Both the position numbers and the translations under genes were made by a program. The notes beneath the pieces are model-generated. The model had not been told where the DNA came from. It saw only the letters and a program-made list of their open reading frames with translations, and made no database searches. From Buchnera aphidicola (Brachycaudus tragopogonis) (GTDB lineage: Bacteria; Pseudomonadota; Gammaproteobacteria; Enterobacterales; Enterobacteriaceae): DNA of 64,000 nt. The stretch covers positions 496,001 through 560,000 of the forward strand of contig NZ_OZ060418.1 in NCBI RefSeq assembly GCF_964059175.1, read 5' to 3'. Shown here in pieces: positions 62,975 through 64,000 of this stretch (positions are counted from its first letter, which is position 1; each line of letters opens with the position of its first letter).

Positions 62975-63171
62975 TATTTTATGATGTCCTTTTCAGTTAA
63001 TAAAGTTTTTAATTGTGCAATATTTCGTCGAACTTTCCGTAATAAATGAGGTTGTTTTAATTTTCCAGATACAGATTGCATACGTAGATTAAATTTCTCA
63101 CGTAATAATTCTAACAGCTCTATTTTAAGATCTTTTTTATTTTTTTTTCGAAATACTGTTATAACTTTCAT
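62974..63171 (-). CDS. rpmC: ribosomal protein L29 (uL29)
   Basis: L29 lies by the exit tunnel next to L23, near the docking site of trigger factor and SRP. It has 65 residues (E. coli 63). The family core is [20 protein letters not shown] followed by [16 protein letters not shown]. The first 15 residues are less conserved and lysine-rich. It overlaps rpsQ and rplP by one base on each side. Confidence 0.96.
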   Translation of the reverse strand: MKVITVFRKKNKKDLKIELLELLREKFNLRMQSVSGKLKQPHLLRKVRRNIAQLKTLLTEKDIIK

Positions 63172-63581
63172 TACATCACCATTTTATTTACAAAAGTAGT
63201 TTTAATTGGCAATTTTGAAGCGGCTAATTTAAATGCTTCACGAGATTCTTCTTCAGTAACACCATCTAATTCATAAAGAATTTTACCCGGTTGTATTAAA
63301 GCAACCCAATACTCAACATTTCCTTTTCCTTTACCCATTCTTACTTCCAATGGTTTCTGAGTTATAGGTTTATCAGGAAATATACGTATCCACATCTTGC
63401 CTTGTCTTTTAATACAACGAGTTATAGCTCTTCTTGCAGATTCGATTTGACGAGCCGTTAAACGTCCTCGACTAGTGGCTTTTAGACCAAAAGAACCAAA
63501 ATCAACACTAGTACCAGAAGCTAGTCCACGATTGCGACCTTTATGCATTTTTCGAAATTTAGTACGTTTTGGTTGCAACAT
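63171..63581 (-). CDS. rplP: ribosomal protein L16 (uL16)
   Basis: L16 positions the A-site tRNA in the 50S subunit. It has 136 residues, as in E. coli. [40 protein letters not shown], and [20 protein letters not shown] are nearly invariant, and [20 protein letters not shown] follows. The rpsC stop lies 19 bp upstream. Confidence 0.98.
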   Translation of the reverse strand: MLQPKRTKFRKMHKGRNRGLASGTSVDFGSFGLKATSRGRLTARQIESARRAITRCIKRQGKMWIRIFPDKPITQKPLEVRMGKGKGNVEYWVALIQPGKILYELDGVTEEESREAFKLAASKLPIKTTFVNKMVM

Positions 63582-63600
63582 TGGTAGACTCTCTTTGTTC

Positions 63601-64000
63601 TTATTTACGATTTTTACGATGTTGTTTTTTTGTTTGGATAGAAGGTTTTTCTAATTTTTCCATTGCAGACATACCACCTAAGATTTCACCTTTAAAAATC
63701 CAGACTTTTACACCTATCACGCCATATGTTGTATGAGCTTCTGAAGTACTATAATCAATATTCGCACGCAACGTATGTAAAGGCACTCTACCTTCTCTAT
63801 ACCACTCTCGACGAGCTATTTCTGCTCCTCCTAAGCGACCACTAACTTCAACCTTGATACCTTTAGCGCCTTGACGCATTGCGTTTTGTACAGATCTTTT
63901 CATAGCACGTCTAAACATAACTCTTCTTTCTAATTGAGAAGTAATACTATCCGATACAAGTTTTGCATCTAGTTCAGGTTTACGTATTTCAGAAATATTT
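63601..64000 (-). CDS. rpsC: ribosomal protein S3 (uS3), C-terminal part, cut by the window edge
   Basis: S3 lies at the mRNA entry of the 30S subunit and takes part in helicase activity. Only about the last 132 codons are present; the gene continues beyond position 64000. The frame is open to the edge: upstream of an internal ATG at 63918 it reads [20 protein letters not shown] and then [20 protein letters not shown], as in E. coli S3. GWYREGR-type [20 protein letters not shown] and [19 protein letters not shown] are conserved. The C-terminal tail is basic (KKQHRKNRK). Confidence 0.98.
   Translation of the reverse strand, partial: NISEIRKPELDAKLVSDSITSQLERRVMFRRAMKRSVQNAMRQGAKGIKVEVSGRLGGAEIARREWYREGRVPLHTLRANIDYSTSEAHTTYGVIGVKVWIFKGEILGGMSAMEKLEKPSIQTKKQHRKNRK

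Overview
The window looks like a piece of the chromosome of Buchnera aphidicola, the obligate aphid endosymbiont (Gammaproteobacteria, close to Escherichia coli). Three things support this. The sequence is extremely A+T-rich. Nearly every gene is a recognisable enterobacterial orthologue in E. coli-like local order, but with neighbours deleted. The 23S-5S rRNA genes follow aroE and tRNA-Glu, with no 16S gene next to them, an arrangement known from Buchnera. I cannot name the aphid host. Comparisons with E. coli below are from memory, not from a search.

Layout, left to right. 1-11.2 kb: the last codons of fbaA, then mscS, an intact recC-recB-recD set, argA on the opposite strand, and one initiator tRNA-fMet. 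11.3-15.5 kb: mltA and a riboflavin/thiamine block ribH-thiL-ribD-nusB, in which ribD is cut by an in-frame TGA between its two domains. 15.6-24.7 kb, mainly minus strand: dxs-ispA, yajR, then the cytochrome bo3 operon cyoABCDE, with tusE on the plus strand. 25-33.5 kb: the protein quality-control run bolA-tig-clpP-clpX-lon-ppiD. 33.6-43.2 kb: queC, the ABC exporter pair mdlA-mdlB, 4.5S RNA (ffs), a dnaX locus split into two separate ORFs, ybaB, htpG, adk and tRNA-Arg(UCU). 43.4-46.5 kb: folD, cysS, ybeD, cspE. 46.7-52.2 kb, minus strand: smg-tsaC-aroE, then tRNA-Glu-23S-5S with a clear promoter and a perfect terminator. 52.4-53.9 kb: def-fmt. 54-64 kb, minus strand: the fused S10-spc-alpha ribosomal protein cluster from rpsC (cut by the window edge) to rplQ, including the small genes rpmJ and rpmD.

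The genes serve core functions: translation, DNA replication and repair, proteolysis and folding, aerobic respiration, isoprenoid precursors for quinones and heme O, and riboflavin, folate, arginine and aromatic amino acid synthesis. The last two fit the nutritional role of the symbiont. I see no mobile elements, prophage, CRISPR array, toxin-antitoxin or defence genes, and no convincing new multi-gene system.

The observations most worth a second look are these: dnaX is split so that the polymerase-binding tau tail is a free-standing ORF; ribD carries an in-frame TGA; recC reads through a 17-A tract; a sigma-32-like promoter and leader at lon, and the spc promoter, survive in otherwise eroded spacer DNA; the PPIase domain of trigger factor is eroded; and recB contains an internal 13-codon repeat.
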